Shown piece after piece: positions 42,808 to 54,185 of a DNA stretch of 64,000 nucleotides. The notes beneath the pieces are model-generated. The model had not been told where the DNA came from, made no database searches, and worked only from the letters and a program-made list of their open reading frames with translations. Within the stretch, counting starts at the first letter, position 1. Each line of letters begins with the position of its first letter. A program made the translations under genes and the position numbers. Source of the DNA: Setophaga petechia (taxonomy: Eukaryota > Chordata > Aves > Passeriformes > Parulidae); contig JANCRA010000118.1 in NCBI GenBank assembly GCA_024362935.1, forward strand, positions 465,134 to 529,133, read 5' to 3'.

Positions 42808-43366
42808 AGGATCTCAGAATGGCTTTGGTGGGAAGGGAATTCAGGGATCATCCCATTCCAACCCTGACACCTCCCACTGTGCCAGGGGCTCCAGCCTGGC
42901 CTTGGGCACTGCCAGGGCTCCAGGGGCAGCCACAGCTGCTCTGGGCACCCTGGCACAGCCCAAACCTCTCTAACCAGGCCTTGCCAGGCTACAAACCCCC
43001 TGTGGGAAATGGCACTGGGGGCACCTGCAAGCAGCCAGGCAATCATTCTTTCCTTTCCTTTCTCCATTTGCTGCAATGGCTTTTGGTGCTGGTTTCCATC
43101 CTGGATTGAGGAATGTGAATGCCAGAGTGGTTTGGGTGGGAAGGGATCTTCAATGGCAGCTGATTGCAGCCCAGGGCCAGCTCCCACTGTGCCAGGTGCT
43201 GCCAGCCCCAATGTCCAGCCTGGCCTTGGGCACTGCCAGGGCTCCAGGGGCAGCCACAGCTGCTCTGGCAATTCCAGCCCAGCCCCTGCCCACCCTGCCA
43301 GGGAACAATTCCCAATTGCCAAGATCCCATCCAGCCCTGCCCTCTGCCACTGGCAGCCATTCCCAT
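42808..43366 (-). mobile_element. Composite CR1 block, antisense (near copy of 8672-9230)
   Basis: Same two CR1 3' ends in series and the same junction as 8672-9440. From 42890 to 43365 it matches 8759-9230 with only a few differences: a two-base change near 43029 and a six-base insertion plus one substitution near 43249-43262. Confidence 0.85.
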
Positions 43367-43584
43367 GGGAACGGGGCTCCTGCCCCAGCTCGGTTTGGAT
43401 CCCCGGGAAGGTTCTCCTGTCGCTGCTGCCACCGCGGCTCTGGTGGCTCCGTGTGGCCGCTGTCGCCGTCTGAGCGGGGCCGTAATTCCCGGTAATCCCC
43501 GGAGCGGCTCCGGCCTCACCTGGGGCCGGCGCTCACCGGAGGGTCAGAGCGGGCAGGGCCGGCGCCGCAATCGGATTAGGGAGA

Positions 43585-43875
43585 TAAAGCGAGGGGACAG
43601 AGGGACAGGGGACAGAGGGATGGGGGGACAGGAGGGGCAGAGGGACAGAGGGACAGGAGGGGCAGAGGCACAGGGAGACAGGGGGACATAGGGATGGGGG
43701 GACAGGAAGGGCAGGGGGACAGAGGGAGAGACGGACAGAGGGACAGGAGGCACAGAGGAACAGGAAGGACAGAGGGACAGGGGAACAGGAGGGGCAGGGG
43801 GACAGGAGAGAGGGACGGGAGGGATGGGGGAACAAAGGGACAGGGGGACAGAAGGATAGGGGGACAGAGGTTATA
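43585..43875. repeat. Purine-rich minisatellite, gggacagagggacaggaggg units
   Basis: About 290 bp almost free of T on the + strand; 8-16-bp units. Could form triplex or R-loop structures. Confidence 0.95.
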
Positions 43876-44151
43876 GGATGGACAGAGGGAGCTGCTGGCA
43901 CCTGGGGTGGCACTGTGCCATGGGGGTGGCCATTAGAGGCTGGGTGGCCCAGGTGACAGCGGTGTCACCCTGGGGGCAGGGTGGCCTTTCCCCTCTCGGG
44001 ACATTCCCGGTTTCTCGGGGCTGCTGATGGCACTGGGGCTGTTCTGGGGTGGGGGGAGCTCTGTGCACGTCAGGGGGGTCGGGGCATTTCTGCTGTCCCT
44101 GGGTAAAGCCTTGAGGTCCCTGGCCCACCTCACTCCTGGCATCAGGGAGAG

Positions 44152-44352
44152 GAATTTCCTGGAGGAAAATTTCCTGAGAGTTTTTCCTGGAAGTTTTTCC
44201 TGGAGAGTTTTCCTGTAGTGTTTTCCTGGAGAATTTTCCTGGTGGATTTTCCTGTAGGGTCTCCCTGTCAGTTTTTCCTGGAGGATTTTCCTGTAGGGTC
44301 TTCCTGTAGGGTTTTCCTGGAGAGTTTTCCTAGTGGATTTCCCTGTAGGGTT
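44152..44352. repeat. Minisatellite, ttttcctggagagttttcct units (about 15 bp)
   Basis: About 13 imperfect copies: ttttcctggag, ttttcctgtag and ttcctgtagggt. Confidence 0.93.
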
Positions 44353-44354
44353 TC

Positions 44355-45100
44355 AGGACACTGCTCCATGGCTGTTGTGCAGACAGGGAGCAGCACCCCG
44401 AGTGGGATGTGAGGGCCGTGGGGCTGTTCCCTGTTCCACAGCTGGGTTCTGGTGGGGATTTGGGGCCAGAGCCACCAGCCTTTTTCCAGCATTCCCACTC
44501 CAGGGTTGGGCTGGGAGCCCAAATCCACATTTTGAGTGCAGCCCAGTGTAAAACCCTTCATTTGGGATAATTGTAGGTGAGTGTAGGGCACAAAAAAAGC
44601 ACTTTATTTTGGGTACTGTGAGGTGGGCGCAGGGCACGGCGCCTCCTCCACCCCAGAAAGGGGCAGCTCTGTGCCCTGGGCATTGTCCTGCCCCGTGTCC
44701 CTGTGCCTCCCCCGTCCTGGGATCTGTGTACCCTCCGAAATCCGGGAATGCCACCAGTCCAGAGCCCGCGATAGGAGCTGCTAAAAATAGGGGATTTATC
44801 CACAGACACATGGATTGTGCAGTTTGGGATGTGAACAGACGGGGCTGGGGTGAGCTCCAGCTCTGGGTGCAGCAGGGGCAGTTTTGGGGTGCTGGTGTTT
44901 GTAGGGAAGAGCAGAGGAGATCTCTGCTCCTTCCAGAGGTGATTCCTGGTGCAGCTGCTGAGGAGGGGACACAACCCCCAGGACTGGCCCCGTGACTCAG
45001 TTTCCCCCAGGGTGACAAAGGGGCGGCACCGAGGGTTAGAGATTCCTGGGAAAAGCTGGAATTTCTGTCCCATTGCTCACAGGGATTGGTCACCCCCTCC
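44355..45100. other. SDC3 intron, unique, with a MEF2 motif
   Basis: Unique sequence. ctaaaaatag at 44781-44790 is a perfect MEF2-type site. No exon recognised. Confidence 0.45.
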
Positions 45101-45104
45101 AGCA

Positions 45105-45658
45105 GATCTCCTGTGCCCATCCCATGGGGAATTCCAGCATTTGAGCCTCTCCAGGTTTTATTACACTCTAAAAATCCACCAAAGCAGAGCCCCGAGGTTT
45201 CCTGTGCCTCTCCCACAGGGAATTTCAGCATTTCAGCTTCCTGAGGTTTTATTACAGCCTAAAAATCCACCAAAGCAGACCCCCGAGGTTTCCTGTGCCT
45301 CTCCCGTGGGGAATTTTCAGCATTTCAGCCTCCCCAGGTAAATCCTGTTGTATTACACCCTAAGAATCCACCAAAAGCAGAGCCCCAAGCTTTCCTGTGC
45401 CTCTCCTGTGGGGAATTTCAGCATTTCAGCTTCTCCAGGTTTTATTACACCCTAAAAATCCACCAAAAGCAGAGCCCCGAGGTTTTCTGTGCCTCTCCCG
45501 TGGGGAATTTTCAGTATTTCAGCCTTCCCAAGTAAATCGTGTTGTACTACACCCTAAAAATCCACCAAAGCAGGGCACTGAGGTTTCCTGTGCCTCTCCT
45601 GTGGGGAATCTTCAGCATTTCAGCCTCCCCAGGTAAATCCTGTTGTGTTACACCCTAG
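45105..45658. repeat. Tandem repeat, about 85-95-bp units
   Basis: Six copies carrying tttcctgtgcctctcccgtg, gggaattttcagcatttcag and ccctaaaaatccaccaaag. Confidence 0.95.
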
Positions 45659-45885
45659 AACTCTGTGAAAGGCGGAGCCGCGGTGTTTGCTGCGCCCTCC
45701 CCCCGGTCTGGGCAGGGCTCTGGGTAATCCCTGCCTGGCACATCCCTAATCCTCGCCCGGGCTGAGCCTGGCAGGGCCAGACCCCGCTGCTGTGGGTGGG
45801 GAGCGGTGCCAGCCCCGCTGCCAGGGCTGGAAGTGGCACCAGCAGGAGGAAATATCCTGGATTTGGGGAGCCTGGACTGCCGGAG

Positions 45886-46264
45886 TGTGACCGTGCTCAC
45901 AGGGGTGTGAGGATGAGGGAAGAGATGAGAATCTGACTCCAGATTTCAGAAGGCTGATTTATCATTTCATGATATATATTACATTAAAACTATTCTAAAA
46001 GAATAGAAGAAAGGATTTCATCAGAAGGCTGGCTAAGAATAGAATAAGAAAGAATTATCACAAAGGCTCTGTCTCGGACTGTCTGAGCCAGTTGACCGTG
46101 ATTGGCCATTATTAAAAACATCCAACATGAGACCAATCCCAGATGCACCTGTTGCATTCCACAGCAGCAGATAATCAATGTTTACATTTTGTTCCTGAGG
46201 CCTCTCAGCTTCTCAGGAGGAAAAATCCTAAGGAAAGGATTTTCCATAGAAGATGTCTGTGACA
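45886..46264 (-). mobile_element. ERV solo LTR, antisense (family A)
   Basis: 379 bp with TG...CA ends, starting tgtgaccgtgctcacagggg and ending gaagatgtctgtgaca. Same family as 48985-49395 (antisense), 60101-60475 and 61388-61769 (both sense). Flanks ccggag (45880-45885) and ccagag (46265-46270) look like a 6-bp target duplication with one mismatch, as ERVK-type elements make. It has no coding part. Confidence 0.82.
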
Positions 46265-46527
46265 CCAGAGCATCCCCTGAGCCTGGGACAGCCCAGCGTC
46301 CTCCCCTGGGAGCTGCAGGGACAATCCAGGGGTGTCCCCAGGCTGAGGCACCTCCAGGGCCCCCCCAGCCTGTCCCAGTCTGGGTTTTCAGCCTGGAATT
46401 TGGGGCTGGGTGCTCGGGGGGCTGGGCTGTGGTTTGGGGTCTGATGGCCATTCCCAGGGACAGCAGGGTCCCCAGGGGGTGGGGACAGCCCCAGAGCTCC
46501 AGGGGTGTTGGCACCCGCTCCAGGGAT

Positions 46528-46617
46528 GGGATTTTGGGGTGTCTGGGCAGGGCCAGGCTTGGACTGGATGATCCTTGGGGTTCCCCCCAGCTCAGGGTAT
46601 TCTGTGGTTCCATGAAT
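46528..46617 (+). mobile_element. CR1 3'-end fragment, sense
   Basis: ggcttggactggatgatcct followed by tattctgtggttccatgaat, the CR1 end and its octamer tail. Confidence 0.65.
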
Positions 46618-46644
46618 TCCTGTCTGAGCATCCCCAAAGCGTTG

Positions 46645-46912
46645 CTGTGCTCAGCTCAGCCCAGCCCAGCTCAGCCCAGCCCAGCCCAGCTCAGCCCAGC
46701 CCAGCTCAGCTCCCCTGCACTCCCCACTGCTCCCACAGGCCCAGCTGAGCCCAGCCCAGCCCAGCCCAGCTCAGCCCAGCTCAGCCCAGCTCAGCCCAGC
46801 CCAGCCCAGCTCAGCTCAGCCCAGCTCAGCCCAGCCCAGCCCAGCTCAGCTCCCCTGCACTCCCCACTGTTCCCACAGGCCCAGCTGAGCCCAGCCCAGC
46901 CCAGCAGCCCCT
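46645..46912. repeat. (AGCCC/AGCTC)n pentamer array
   Basis: Pentamers cagcc and cagct in mixed order, with a longer repeat of about 140 bp that includes cagctcccctgcactcccca twice. Rich in AGCT. Confidence 0.95.
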
Positions 46913-46999
46913 CCAGCCCAGGCTGGGCTCTTCCCTTTGCCCACAAACCCCATCCCAAAGCTTTTCCAGCACCATCCCTGGCACTGGCTCGGCTCCCAC

Positions 47000-48245
47000 C
47001 ATTTCTGGGAATATTTTAGGTGAAACCACCACCAGCCCTGCAAACAAGAGGCAGATTTTTAACCTAAATTCTCCCATTTTCCTGATTTTCTCTTTTAAAG
47101 GAAGCAGCAGCTGGGTGAGCTGGCTGCTGCTGTGCTGAGCAGCAATCCGTGCTGCTGGAGGTTTTTCCGTGCAGAATTGTGGCAGCCGGAGGATTTGAGG
47201 AGGCTGCCAGGGAGAGGTTGGATCTTTTATTAGAGCAACTGATACGGTTGGGGAAAAAAAGCTCCAAAGCAGATCAGCTTTTGGGCTCACCAGTCCTTAT
47301 TCAGGTCCTAAATAGAAACAGCTCAGTCAGATCCCTGGGTTTATTTTAATCAATTTTACATCTGAAAACAGAAAAAAAAAAAAAAAAGAAAGAAAAACCA
47401 ACTGGTGAGATGAAAGCTTTCCCCCCCCCCACTTTCTCTGGTGGTTTTTTCTGCTTTTTTATTTTGGATTTGTTTCCCTGAGAGCCTCATGTGTGGTATT
47501 TGGCAGAGCTGCTGCCTCAGTCACGGCCCTGACACCCCCAGACACCCCAAATTTGGGCTTTTCTCCCCCCTCCAGGAGGGGCTGTGTGAGGTGGAGGCCA
47601 GGACAGCTGGATCTGCTCCCAGATCATTCCATGCTCTGAGAAAACACTGCCCAGCTGCCTTTGGGGCTCGTTTCTGCCCCTGGATGTCAGGGATGCTCCC
47701 AGTCCCACGTGGGGCTGTCCCTGAGCCCCAGGGCTCTGTGGGGTCAGTTCTGTGGCCCTGAGTCATTCCCAGGATTGATCCATCCCTGGGGAAGGGACAT
47801 CAGCCCCTGAGTGCTGCCTCCAGCCCTGGAGATCTCCTGTCCCTGGGAAACATTGGGAAATTGGGAATATTGACCCTCCAGAGGGGCAGAAACCCCTCTG
47901 CTGCCCCATTTCCAGTGCCAGGGATGTGACAAAGGAATGACAGAAATGTGGTGGGACAAGGCCTTGATCCCATCCCACCAACCCAGGCTGGAGCAGGGCC
48001 AGGGCTGCCTTTTTTTGTGAGAAAATGCTGGAATTTGTCACTGCTGGGCACTCCCTGCTCTGCCTCAGTTTCCCTCTCCCTCAGCAGCACAGGGGGAGGT
48101 TTTTCCCTTCCATGGGAGGAGTTTGATCCCTCCCATCAGCAATCCCTTGGGATGGGGAGATGGAAGGAGCCGGGAATGTGAGGGGCTCTGGAACCCCTCA
48201 AACTCCAGCTCAGCTTCAGCTCTGCCCTCCTGCTGCATCACTCCA
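47000..48245. other. SDC3 intron, mostly unique
   Basis: Contains an A-run (47370-47388) and a C-run (47421-47430), otherwise unique. No exon recognised. Confidence 0.5.
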
Positions 48246-48505
48246 TGGAATCACAGAATCCTGGGATTGTTTGGGCTGGAAGGGACCTTAAATCCCATCC
48301 CATCCCATCCCATCCCATCCCATCCCATCCCATCCCATCCCATCATCCCATCATCCCATCCCATCCCATCCCATCCCATCCCCTCCAGTGCCACCCCTGC
48401 CATGGCAGGGACACCACCCACTGTGCCAGGTGCTCCCAGCTCCAATGTCCAGCCTGGCCTTGGGCACTGCCAGGGCTCCAGGGGCAGCCACAGCTGCTCT
48501 GGGAA
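48246..48505 (-). mobile_element. CR1 3' end, antisense, with internal CCATC expansion
   Basis: 3' end at left (atcacagaatcctgggattg, then ggctggaagggacctta). About 50 bp in, the element is interrupted by a (ccatc)n run, and the CR1 resumes at about 48384 (tccagtgccacccctgccat). Confidence 0.85.
48292..48383. repeat. (CCATC)n expansion inside a CR1
   Basis: About 18 pentamer copies with two catcat slips, grown from the CR1 sequence aaatcccatccc. Confidence 0.95.
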
Positions 48506-48895
48506 TGCTCAGAATTCCCAGAATCACTGGGTTGGAAGAGACCTTCAAGACCATCGAGTCCAACCCAGCCCCAACAGCTCAACTCAGCCCTGGCACCCAG
48601 TGCCACATCCAGGCTTTGTTAAACACCCCCAGGGATGGGGACTGCACCACCTCCCCGGGCAGAACATTCCAGAACTTTATCACCCTTTCTGTGAAAATCC
48701 TTTCCCTGATATCCCCCCTGCATTTCCCTTGGGGCAGCTCGAGGCTGTGTGCTCTGGGTGTGTCAGTGCCTGCAGACAGAGCCCAGCCCCAGCTGAGCAC
48801 AGGCACCTTTCAGGAGCTGCAGAGAGCGATGGGGGCACCCCTGAGGCTCCTTTTGTCCAGGCTGAGCACCCCCAGCTCCCTCAGGGGTTCCTCTC

Positions 48896-49654
48896 AGGGT
48901 TTGTTCTTGGTGATGGAGAGAGCCAGGGAGACCAACTCGGTGATCAGAACCTGACTTTATTGTGGGATACAAACACTTGGGTATTGTGGTATTTGCTGGA
49001 GTCCCCAGGATGAGGTGAGAGATGAGTCAATCTCACTCCATGTTCTTAGAAGGCAAATTTATTATTTTATGATATTATGTTATAGTAAAGAATGCTATAT
49101 TAAAACTATACTAAAGAATAGAGAAAGGATACAGACAGAAGGTCACAAAAAATATGGAAAAACTCTTGACTGACACCTCAGAGTCTGACACAGCTGATGG
49201 TGATTGGTCATTAAGTAAAAACAATTCACATGAATCCAATCAAACATGCACCTGTTGGATAAACAATCTCCAGCCACATTCCAAAGCAGCAAAACAGGGA
49301 GAAACAAATGAGATATTGTTTTTCTCTGAGGCTTCTCATCTTCTCAGGAGAAGAAATCCTGGCAAAGGGATTTTTCAGAAAATATGACAGTGACAAGGCA
49401 CTGTTTTAGGGAGAGTAGTAATGTGTACTGCAGTGATTATGTTAAAATCACACACACAGACTTATGCATATAACAACACCTCTTACCTGCAGAGTTTATT
49501 GGGATTTTCTTTTTCTGCTAAATCCATCTGATTGTATCTTCTTGCAATCCAGGTCTAATTTTCAAAGTTCCCTTTGCTTTTGCCAAGGCATCCTGTTATC
49601 AAATCTATCAGCCATCATCTGTCCATCATCTCTTGTGTCCCCCAACATTCCAAC
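48896..49654 (-). mobile_element. LTR-type insertion in CR1 (outer element)
   Basis: The sequence on both sides of the inner LTR (48896-48984 and 49396-49654) is not CR1. It has a reversed poly(A) signal (ctttattgtggg near 48954), which suggests an antisense LTR. Family not identified. Confidence 0.45.
48985..49395 (-). mobile_element. ERV solo LTR, antisense (family A), nested
   Basis: Starts tgtggtatttgctggagtcc and ends gaaaatatgacagtgaca. It aligns along its length with 45886-46264, for example cctcagagtctgacacagct and tctcaggagaagaaatcctg. It sits inside the outer insertion. Confidence 0.78.
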
Positions 49655-49813
49655 AGTTTGTGTTCCCAGCCCCTCTCCAGCCTCGTTGCCTCCTCTGGAC
49701 ATGCTCCATGTCCTTCCCAAAGTGAGGGCCCAGAGCTGGACACAGCACTCAGGGTGTGCCCTCAGCAGTGCCGAGCACGGGGGCAGAATGAAATCCCTGA
49801 ACAGGAAAGGAGG

Positions 49814-50324
49814 CAGCCCCGATGAAGGGGAGAAATGGTGCATCTGACTCTGTGGATATCAGAAGGCTGATTCATTTTACTATATTATTCTATATATACA
49901 TATACTATATATATATATACACTATATTCTATCTCTATATATGTACTATATTATTCTATACTATATTACACTATATATATATATGTAGTGTATATATTAC
50001 ATTATATCTATATCTATATACTATATTACACTACATCTAAACTGAACCTGCACAAGTGCCCAACTCAACTCCCTGCCCAGCATCTCGTGACCATCAGCCC
50101 ACAGGATCCAATGGGTCAGTGAATCCCAGCACTCACACAGAATCCAATCACCAATTCCCTTCAGGTAAACAATCTTCCACAGTGCATTCCACTTGTGAGC
50201 AAGAGGAGCAGCAATTGAGATAAGAATTGTTTTTTTCTTTCTCTGATGTTCAGAGAATGTGAATCCCAGAAAATCCTTGGGAAGTTGTGCTTTGCTTTTC
50301 TCTGTGAAGAGAAATGCAGCCACA
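49814..50324 (-). mobile_element. ERV solo LTR, antisense (family B)
   Basis: Reverse-complement partner of 62006-62645. Shared landmarks include ggatatcagaaggctgatt, ctgatgttcagagaatgtga and cttttctctgtgaagagaaa. It contains a TA-rich expansion (49880-50036), whereas the partner carries a GT array. The left end is approximate. Confidence 0.72.
49880..50036. repeat. (TA)-rich repeat inside family B LTR
   Basis: Blocks of ctatattaca and tatatatata. Confidence 0.9.
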
Positions 50325-50544
50325 TCCTGCTCCTGCTGGCATCGCCATTCCTGATCCAGGCCAGAGCCATTGGCCTGCTTGGCCCCCAGGGCACCCTGCG
50401 GGCTCCTGCCCAGCCCATTGTCCATCCCCAGGTGTCCCCAGGTCCCTTTCTGCCCTGCCCAGCCCAGCCCAGCCCAGCCCCTTTTCCCTGAGCCCGGGGC
50501 AGAATTCCATGGCATGAGAGGGGAAGGGCCCTGGTGGCTCTCTG

Positions 50545-51205
50545 GGAATGGGGAGGGATCCTGGGATGGATCCTGGAAGGGATCATGGGAGGGATTCTGA
50601 GATGGATCCTGGGAATGGGGATGGATCCTGGGGTGGATCCTGGGGTGGATCTTGGGATGGATCCTGGATGGATCCTGGGATGGATCCTGGGATGGATCCT
50701 GGGATGGATCTTGGGGTGGATCCTGGGATGGATCATGGAAGGGATCATGGGAAGGATCCTGAGGTGGATCCTGGGATGGAACCTGGGAATGGGGATGGAT
50801 CCTGGGGTGGATCTTGAGATGGATCCTGGGGTGGATCCTGAGATGGATACTGAAGTGGATCTTGGGATGGATCCTGAGTTGGATCCTGGATGGATTCTGA
50901 GATGGATTCTGGGATGGATCCTGGGATGAATCTTGGGGTGGATCCCGGCAACGGGGAGGAATCCCGAGATGGGTCCTGAGTTGGATCCTGAGTTGGATTC
51001 TGGGTGGATCCTGAATGGATCCTGGGATGAATGCTCAGATGGATCTTGGGATGGATGCTGGGAATGGGGAGGGATCCTGAGATGTGTCCTGAGTTGGATC
51101 CCGGGTGGATCCTGGGATGAATCCTGGGATGGATCCTGGGATGGGTCCTGAGTTGGATCCCGGGTGGACACTGGGATGGACCCTGGGGTGGACCCAGGGA
51201 TGGAT
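50545..51205. repeat. Minisatellite, tggatcctgggatggatcct units (about 15 bp)
   Basis: About 40 copies of ggatcctgggatg(g/a) variants. Gives spurious long frames on both strands. Confidence 0.97.
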
Positions 51206-51400
51206 CCCCAAAGCTCTGGTGCTGACACCTGGAGGTGTTTCCTGCTCCTCCCCTCTCTGCCAGGTGTGGAAACGCCACCGCCCCACGGGATCCACGTGTG
51301 GGAAATGGGTTTGTAAAGAATTGTTAAAATGTGATGGAATTTGGAAAAGCAGAGGAAGCCAACATCCATGGAATTACCCTTGGGAAGGAGGGATGGGAGC

Positions 51401-51500
51401 NNNNNNNNNNNNNNNNNNNNNNNNNNNNNNNNNNNNNNNNNNNNNNNNNNNNNNNNNNNNNNNNNNNNNNNNNNNNNNNNNNNNNNNNNNNNNNNNNNNN
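51401..51500. other. Assembly gap (100 N)
   Basis: Exactly 100 unknown bases, the usual arbitrary size for a scaffold gap, so the true length is unknown. Confidence 1.
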
Positions 51501-51655
51501 CCTGTCCCTGTTCCCTGGAGCACAGCCCGACCCCCCCGGCTGTGCCCTCCTGGCAGGAGCTGTGCAGAGCCACAAGGGCCCCCTGAGCCTCCTTTGCTCC
51601 AGGCTGGGATATGCCAGGCCATGAAATCCAAGGAATTGAGAATTCCTGAGCTCTC
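51501..51655 (-). mobile_element. CR1 fragment, antisense, cut by the gap
   Basis: tgtgccctcctggcaggagc, gagccacaagggccccctga and ctcctttgctccaggctggg. Reverse complement of 59655-59805, including about 40 bp past the usual CR1 core (caaggaattgagaattcc). Confidence 0.8.
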
Positions 51656-52470
51656 TGGGCTGGATCTGGGGCTCTCCCACCGGTGCCAGCATCGGGATTT
51701 TGGGGAGCGCTGCCCCCTGTCCCAGCCTGTCCCACACCCCTGCAGCATCCCCATCCCGCCCTGGGCTCCTCATCCCCCCGGTCCCTGTCTCCCGCTGCCC
51801 TCGGGGCTCCAAGGAAAGCTCCGGGAGCCGTTTTGGGCTGAGATTCCAGGGATTCGGCGTTTCCAGGCTGGGATCGCTCCTGCAGGTGCCTCCTTCCCCC
51901 TCTGCTGGTGAGGGGCTGCGGACTCCGCCTCACCCTCCTCCCTGGACAAGGGGGAAAAGCGCGCTGGAGAGCGGACTTGTAGGGCAGGGACCCATCCCAA
52001 ATCAATCCCGCTGTAGAAATCCCAGGGGAGCAGCCTTAGGGCAAAATGCAAGGAAGAATAAAACCAAAGGAAGTGCAAAACCTGGATTTTGCTGGAGTCG
52101 GGAGGGTTGGAACCCGAGGAATCTCTTCCAATCACTCTAACAATTGTGTCGTTAATTGCCCACTGATTTAATGAGCTCGTGGTGTCACCACTTGACTCCC
52201 ACCGATTGTGTCACTGCCATTCCCGCGATCGGTGACACCAGAGCTGCTCCATGAGAGGATCTGGCCGTGCCTGGGGTGGCTCCAGGCTGGAATCCCTCAC
52301 AATTCCCTGCAAACACAGGGCCCTGCAGCCTTGCCAAGGCTCATTAAGGCCCCTGGACAATTGGATACTTTTATCTGAGATAATTAAGTAATTATTGTGT
52401 GTAATGGAGAGATCGGTCAGTTGGACCCAGGCTGCTTCTATTTCCATTGTGGCAGGAAAAAGGAATATTT
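51656..52470. other. SDC3 intron, unique sequence
   Basis: No repeat or exon recognised. Confidence 0.5.
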
Positions 52471-52479
52471 CCATGGATT

Positions 52480-52845
52480 CCTTTCCTTTCCTTTCCTTTC
52501 CTTTCCTTTCCTTTCCTTTCCTTTCCTTTCCTTTCCTTTCCTTTCCTTTTCCTTTCCTTTCCTTTCCTTTCCTTTCCTTTCCTTTCCTTTCCTTTCCTTT
52601 CCTTTCCTTCCCTTCCCTTCCCTTCCCTTCCCTTCCCTTCCCTTCCCTTCCCTTCCCTTCCCTTCTCCTTCCCTTCCCTTCCCTTCCCTTCCCTTCCCTT
52701 CCCTTCCCTTCCCTTCCCTTCCCTTCCCTTCCCTTCCCTTCCCTTCCCTTCCCTTCCCTTCCCTTCCCTTCCCTTCCCTTCCCTTCCCTTCCCTTCCCTT
52801 CCCTTCCCTTCCCTTCCCTTCCTTTCTTTTCCCTTCCCTTCCCTT
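52480..52845. repeat. (CCTTT)n to (CCCTT)n homopyrimidine tract
   Basis: About 365 bp with only C and T on the + strand. The left 130 bp is ctttc pentamers, the right 230 bp cttcc pentamers, with a few single-base slips. A strong H-DNA candidate. Confidence 0.98.
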
Positions 52846-52859
52846 TTCGTTTTTTTCCC

Positions 52860-53300
52860 TTTTTCCTTCTTCCTTTTCCTCCCATTCAAATTCCATTTAT
52901 AAATTATTTTCCTCTGTCCATTTGGTGCCCAATTAACCTCGACAACACCAAAATCTCAGTGACACAAAAGGAGCCACAGCAGCCCCTGAGCTGGGATTTC
53001 TCTCCCAGGCTGGCCCGAGCTCTCCCCCGCCCCGGGAATGTCGAATCCACCTCCGGCCTCTCCCGGGGCTGTTCCCGGTTGTCCCGGGACGGGGAGGATG
53101 CTCAGCCCCGGTTCCCGCTCCCGGCCAAACCTCGGGAGCCTCCCGGGTGCTTTCCAGAGCTTGGATCTCCCTCTTGTGGCTGCACCCTGGTGGATTCGGG
53201 ATGGACATTCCGGGCTGGGAACCTCAGAGGTCTGGGGGGAGAGGGGCCAGAGCTCCCGGGCTGCTGGTGCCCTAATCCATGGAAAAGGGGCTTGGAATTC
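52860..53300. other. SDC3 intron, unique sequence
   Basis: GC-rich from 52980, no exon recognised. Confidence 0.5.
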
Positions 53301-53304
53301 TTTT

Positions 53305-53485
53305 AGTTCAAAATAATTTTAATTTTAGTTTTAGTTTTACTTTTAATGTTAGTTTTAGTTTTAATTTTATTTTAATTCTAATTTTAATTCTAATTTAAAA
53401 AATAATTTTTAGAGTTTTCATTGTTATTTAAAAATTATTTAATTTTAATTGTTTTAATTCTGTAATTATTTTAATTCTTGAATTT
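53305..53485. repeat. T-rich simple repeat (ttttaatttta / ttttag)
   Basis: Degenerate 6-12-bp AT units: ttttagttttac, attttaattcta. Confidence 0.9.
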
Positions 53486-53489
53486 TTCA

Positions 53490-54180
53490 AATTCTTGTTT
53501 TTCCCCTACTGAAATTCTGCTTGGTTTCTCTCTTGCTGGATCCAGGTCCTGGCACAGGGAATATCCAGGGAGCCAAACTCAGTCTTTTCTGCATCACCCC
53601 CATTCCCACATCCATTCCCTGCAGGAATGCAGAATGGCTTTTTGGGGATCATGAAACAGCAGCGGTGGGAGGGAACATTCCCACTGAGGAGAAATCCAGG
53701 ATATTCCCAAGAGAAGGGGGGAGAAAAGGAGAAAAAAAGGCAGCAAATAAACCCAAACAATGGAAGAGTTATGAGATGTGAAGAATTAAAACTGAAATCC
53801 TGGCTTGGGTTATCCAGAGCAGCTGTGGCTGCCCCTGAATCCCTGGAAGTGTCCAAGGCCAGCCTGGACTGGGATGATCTATAAACTCCCCCAGCCCAGC
53901 CAGCTCTGGGCTCTCTCAGGGGTTTCCAGGCTGGCTCCTCTGACACTGGTGGGATTCTGCTGCATCCCAGGAACATCTGCCACCCCCTCTGACTCCCATC
54001 CCACTGAAATTCCCACATTTCCTTTGCACCTCCCTCAGACCCTTTCCCAGCCCTGCTTTTCCCATTCTGGTTCTCACCTGGGAGTGGCTCCTGAATGGGC
54101 CGGACACAAAAATTCCTTTATTTGAGAGCAGGAACCTCCCGGTGCCACCCCCCGGCCTCGGCCGCCCTGCCCAGCCCCAG
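53490..54180. other. SDC3 intron, unique with a short CR1 remnant
   Basis: 53810-53880 (ccagagcagctgtggctgcc, aaggccagcctggactggga) looks like a short sense CR1 piece. Otherwise unique. Confidence 0.5.
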
Positions 54181-54185
54181 GGGGA

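Larger units (their letters stand above)
48506..49800 (-). mobile_element. CR1, antisense, split by LTR insertions
   Basis: Left part about 48506-48895 (tcactgggttggaagagacc to cagctccctcaggggttcct). Right part about 49655-49800 (ccagcccctctccagcctcg, cagagctggacacagcactc, cagtgccgagcacgggggca) continues the same CR1 order. The 760 bp between is LTR-type DNA. Confidence 0.75.
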
